Below, piece by piece: positions 5,741 to 6,881 of a DNA stretch of 6,881 bases. The notes under the pieces are model-generated. The model had not been told where the DNA came from. It searched no databases and worked only from the letters and a program-made list of their open reading frames with translations. Position 1 is the stretch's first letter. Every line of letters begins with the position of its first letter. Source of the stretch: Planctomycetota bacterium (GTDB lineage: Bacteria > Planctomycetota > Planctomycetia > Pirellulales > Lacipirellulaceae); contig JAADIN010000069.1 of assembly GCA_013151315.1 (NCBI GenBank), positions 1-6,881 of the forward strand, read 5' to 3'. The position numbers were made by a program, and so were the translations under genes.

Positions 5741-6881
5741 CTACGCGATCAACGCCTCGACGACGTGCGACTCGCGCGTAATGTTCGTTAACCGCGTGTC
5801 CGCGCCTTGGTACGGGTGGGTGAGCTTGAGATGATTGATACCGAACTGGTGCAACATCGTGGCTTGCAAATCGTTGATGTGGACCGGGTCGCGGACCGGG
5901 TTCCAGCCGATCGCGTCGGTCTCGCCGTGGGTATATCCACCGCGTACTCCACCGCCTGCCATGAAGAGCGAAAAGGCGTTTGGATGATGATCGCGACCGG
6001 TCACGCCCGGATTGCCGACGCGGTTTTCTCCCAGTGGCGTCCGGCCAAATTCGCCGCCGCAAACGACCAATGTTTCGTCGAGCAGCCCTCGTTGCTTCAA
6101 GTCTTGGATCAAAGCGGCGATCGGCTGGTCGACCATCTCGGCGTTGTATTTGAGCTCCACATCCAATTTGTGATGGTGATCCCAGGAGGCAAAGATGATG
6201 TTGATGAACCGTACGCCACTTTCGACCATGCGTCTGGCAAGAAGGCAATTGGTCGCAAACGATTGGAATTGGTTGCCGCTGCCAACATTTCCCGGACGCA
6301 CTTTTGGCTCGGGACGACGGACACCGTAGTCTTCGAGCGTTTGTTTTGTCTCGCTCGAAAGGTCGGTCAATTCCGGAGCTTCGGCCTGCATGCGAAACGC
6401 CAATTCATAGTTGGCAATGCGGCTGGCCAATCTCGGGATCATGCACCTGTTCGTAGCGCCGCTGGTTGATCTCACGAAGGAGGTCGAGCCCCTTGCGTTG
6501 CAAGGAGTTTGGCAAGCCGGGTGGATTCTCCAAATCGAGAATCGGCGGCCCCTGGTTGCGCAACAACACCCCGCCATGGACCGAGGGCAAGTAGCCGTTG
6601 TTCCATAGCGTCGCGCCACCGCTCGAGCCACGGCCCGAAGTCAGCACAACGTAACTCGGCAAGTTTTGATTCTCAGTCCCCAGCCCATACGAGAGCCAGG
6701 ATCCCATCGTCGGCAGGCCAAACCGTGCCTGGCCACATTGCATCAGCAACTGGCCCGGGTGGTGATTGAACTGATCGGTCTGCATGGTGTTGATCATGCA
6801 GAGATCATCGGCGCAGTTTGCGATGTGGGGCACCAGATCCGAAAACCACATGCCGCTTTGGCCATGCTGGGTGAACTTGCG
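5741..6881 (-). pseudogene. DUF1501 family protein, 5' end outside the window, broken by a one-base frameshift
   Basis: The minus strand reads in frame from the window edge (RKFTQHGQSGMWFSDLVPHIA) to about 6430, ending in REINQRRYEQVHDPEI. Family-like sequence then resumes one base out of register as ASRIANYELAFRMQAEAPEL and continues to TAG 5741-5743. Landmarks of the DUF1501 family (alkaline-phosphatase-like fold, usually Tat-exported in planctomycetes, function unknown) are SWDHH near 6184, EFGRTP at 6035-6052, GRDHHP at 5981-5998, HGETDAIG near 5929, and HPYQGADTRL with a final VVEALIA. Total length 1141 is one more than a multiple of three, so deleting one base restores a single frame. 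The extra base is in the GGCC at 6425-6428 (GAGATTGGCCAGC on the coding strand, where GAGATTGCCAGC would read EIAS). Without repair the first frame stops at 6405-6407, losing the conserved second half. The N-terminus lies beyond the right edge. It may be a real null allele or a sequencing/assembly error; the family is secure. Confidence 0.86.

Noticed and set aside
5807..6469. A 220-codon open frame on the plus strand within the DUF1501 region
   Set aside because: The minus strand shows clear DUF1501 motifs over the same bases; the plus-strand peptide has no recognisable domain and is a shadow.

Overview
The window looks like chromosomal DNA of a planctomycete, probably of the Pirellulales type. 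Three things point there: a DUF1501 protein, a twin-arginine-exported acetylxylan-esterase-like hydrolase, and a degraded surface protein carrying the short 'LEERIALT' sorting-type motif seen near the N-termini of large planctomycete extracellular proteins. Composition is moderately GC-rich, with one clearly AT-richer gene. The taxonomic call is inference; there is no rRNA or other marker gene.

Layout. Bases 1-80 may hold the last 25 codons of a gene that enters from the left, tentatively a transposase. Bases 81-486 have no convincing gene. Bases 487-1481 hold the remains of a large secreted or surface protein (sorting motif, start of a C-type-lectin-like segment, calcium-loop-like acidic stretch, Ig-like/pre-peptidase-like segment). 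It now needs at least two, possibly four, single-base frame corrections to be read. Next comes a tight two-gene plus-strand cassette of PLP enzymes: a cysteine-synthase-family protein (1502-2470), then, after 3 bases, a low-specificity L-threonine aldolase (2474-3568). The right half is on the minus strand: a DUF1501 gene that enters from the right edge and is broken by one extra base near 6427 (5741-6881), then 62 bases downstream a Tat-exported two-lobed alpha/beta-hydrolase esterase (3579-5678). The esterase and the aldolase converge with only 10 bases between their stop codons.

How the parts fit. The two PLP enzymes are probably co-transcribed and both act on small hydroxy- or thio-amino acids (beta-replacement/elimination and retro-aldol cleavage); the shared pathway is not evident. 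The DUF1501 gene and the esterase are co-directional and closely spaced, consistent with the exported carbohydrate-related gene sets of planctomycetes. The left third looks like a decaying accessory region. I see no CRISPR array, tRNA, rRNA or complete mobile element, and nothing I would call a new biological system. The most notable points are the decaying surface gene, the precisely locatable DUF1501 frameshift, the unusual PLP cassette, and the apparently inactive second lobe of the esterase.
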